64,000 nucleotides of DNA from Vandiemenella viatica (taxonomy: Eukaryota; Arthropoda; Insecta; Orthoptera; Morabidae): the NCBI GenBank assembly GCA_031002005.1, contig JARYHS010009186.1:256213199-256277198 (forward strand), written 5' to 3'. Each line of letters begins with the position of its first letter. Position 1 is the first letter of the stretch. The notes beneath the pieces are model-generated. The model was given only the letters and a program-made list of their open reading frames with translations. It was not told where the DNA came from and did not search any database. Shown in pieces: positions 63,745 to 64,000 of this stretch. The position numbers and the translations under genes are program-made.

Positions 63745-63865
63745 TTATTATTATTTTGCTTATGGCATTACGTCTCGTCGACGTCATTAGAGGCGGAAAA
63801 GGACTGGAACAAGGAACGGGAAGGAATTAGGTTATGGCCTTTACGAAGAAACCATACCGGCATTT
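63745..63865 (-). repeat. SINE group A 3' fragment
   Basis: The minus strand shows the 3' hairpin and part of the core ('atggcattacgtctcgtcga', 'aaggaacgggaaggaatt'). It stops inside the core at about 63868, next to (ATA)n and SINE group C. Confidence 0.75.
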
Positions 63866-63875
63866 GATTTGGGTA

Positions 63876-64000
63876 ATAATAATAATAATGATTTCGTGTG
63901 GTCGTAATGACCTGGTGGCAGGATTTTTATTGGCTGCGCATTCCGCCCCTGTGGTAGCCGCCTTAACCTAACTCGGCAATCCTGCCGGGTACAGTGTACC
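63876..64000 (-). repeat. SINE group C, cut by window end
   Basis: From the (AAT)n tail at 63872-63888 and 'gatttcgtgtggtcgtaatg' to 'aatcctgccgggtacagtg' it parallels 51247-51355. The tRNA head lies beyond the window. Confidence 0.85.

Overview
This window is repeat-rich nuclear DNA from an animal, most likely an arthropod and probably an insect with a large genome. The case rests on content: tRNA-derived SINEs, 5'-truncated LINEs with non-poly(A) tails, Tc1, mariner, hAT, PIF/Harbinger-like and MULE DNA transposons, and a Penelope-like element, with no operon structure and no dense host coding. I could not fix the species. I recognise no complete host gene. One GC-richer stretch (18968-19102) has the form of an internal exon and is offered only as a candidate.

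Layout. 0-10 kb: the start of the window lies inside a TTA-flanked terminal-inverted-repeat (TIR) element, followed by MITEs, SINEs, two LINE 3' ends, an RNase H-bearing LINE and a mariner-like relic. 10-19 kb: SINEs, a MULE relic, LINE fragments and a nearly perfect inverted duplication of a Tc1 transposon (15227-16659). 20-31 kb: LINE relics of one CR1-like family, a long-TIR MITE, a TIR element with a MADF-like domain, and a second CR1-like family. 31-40 kb: mostly unassigned AT-rich DNA with a TAA-flanked MITE and fold-back repeats. 40-51 kb: an RTE-like LINE split by a SINE, a hAT element in a LINE tail, a Penelope-like element with pseudo-LTRs and hammerhead-like motifs, and a deleted mariner. 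52-57.6 kb: the longest LINE, with endonuclease and reverse transcriptase, split by a hAT element and a SINE. 57.8-64 kb: a cluster of DNA transposons, many with readable target-site duplications (TSDs), plus SINEs.

Four SINE groups recur. A and B share a tRNA head and a core of about 65 bp but have different 3' hairpins. C has a different tRNA head and an (ATT)n-like tail. D has a third tRNA head. The A/B core is clearly similar to the 3' UTR of the CR1-like LINE family at 13.9 and 30.8 kb. The A and B 3' hairpins differ by a compensatory base-pair change. Nested insertions (SINE in LINE, hAT in LINE, TIR element in SINE, SINE in Penelope) give a relative order of activity.

All family names rest on motifs read by eye. 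No database search was possible, and boundaries without a stated TSD are approximate.
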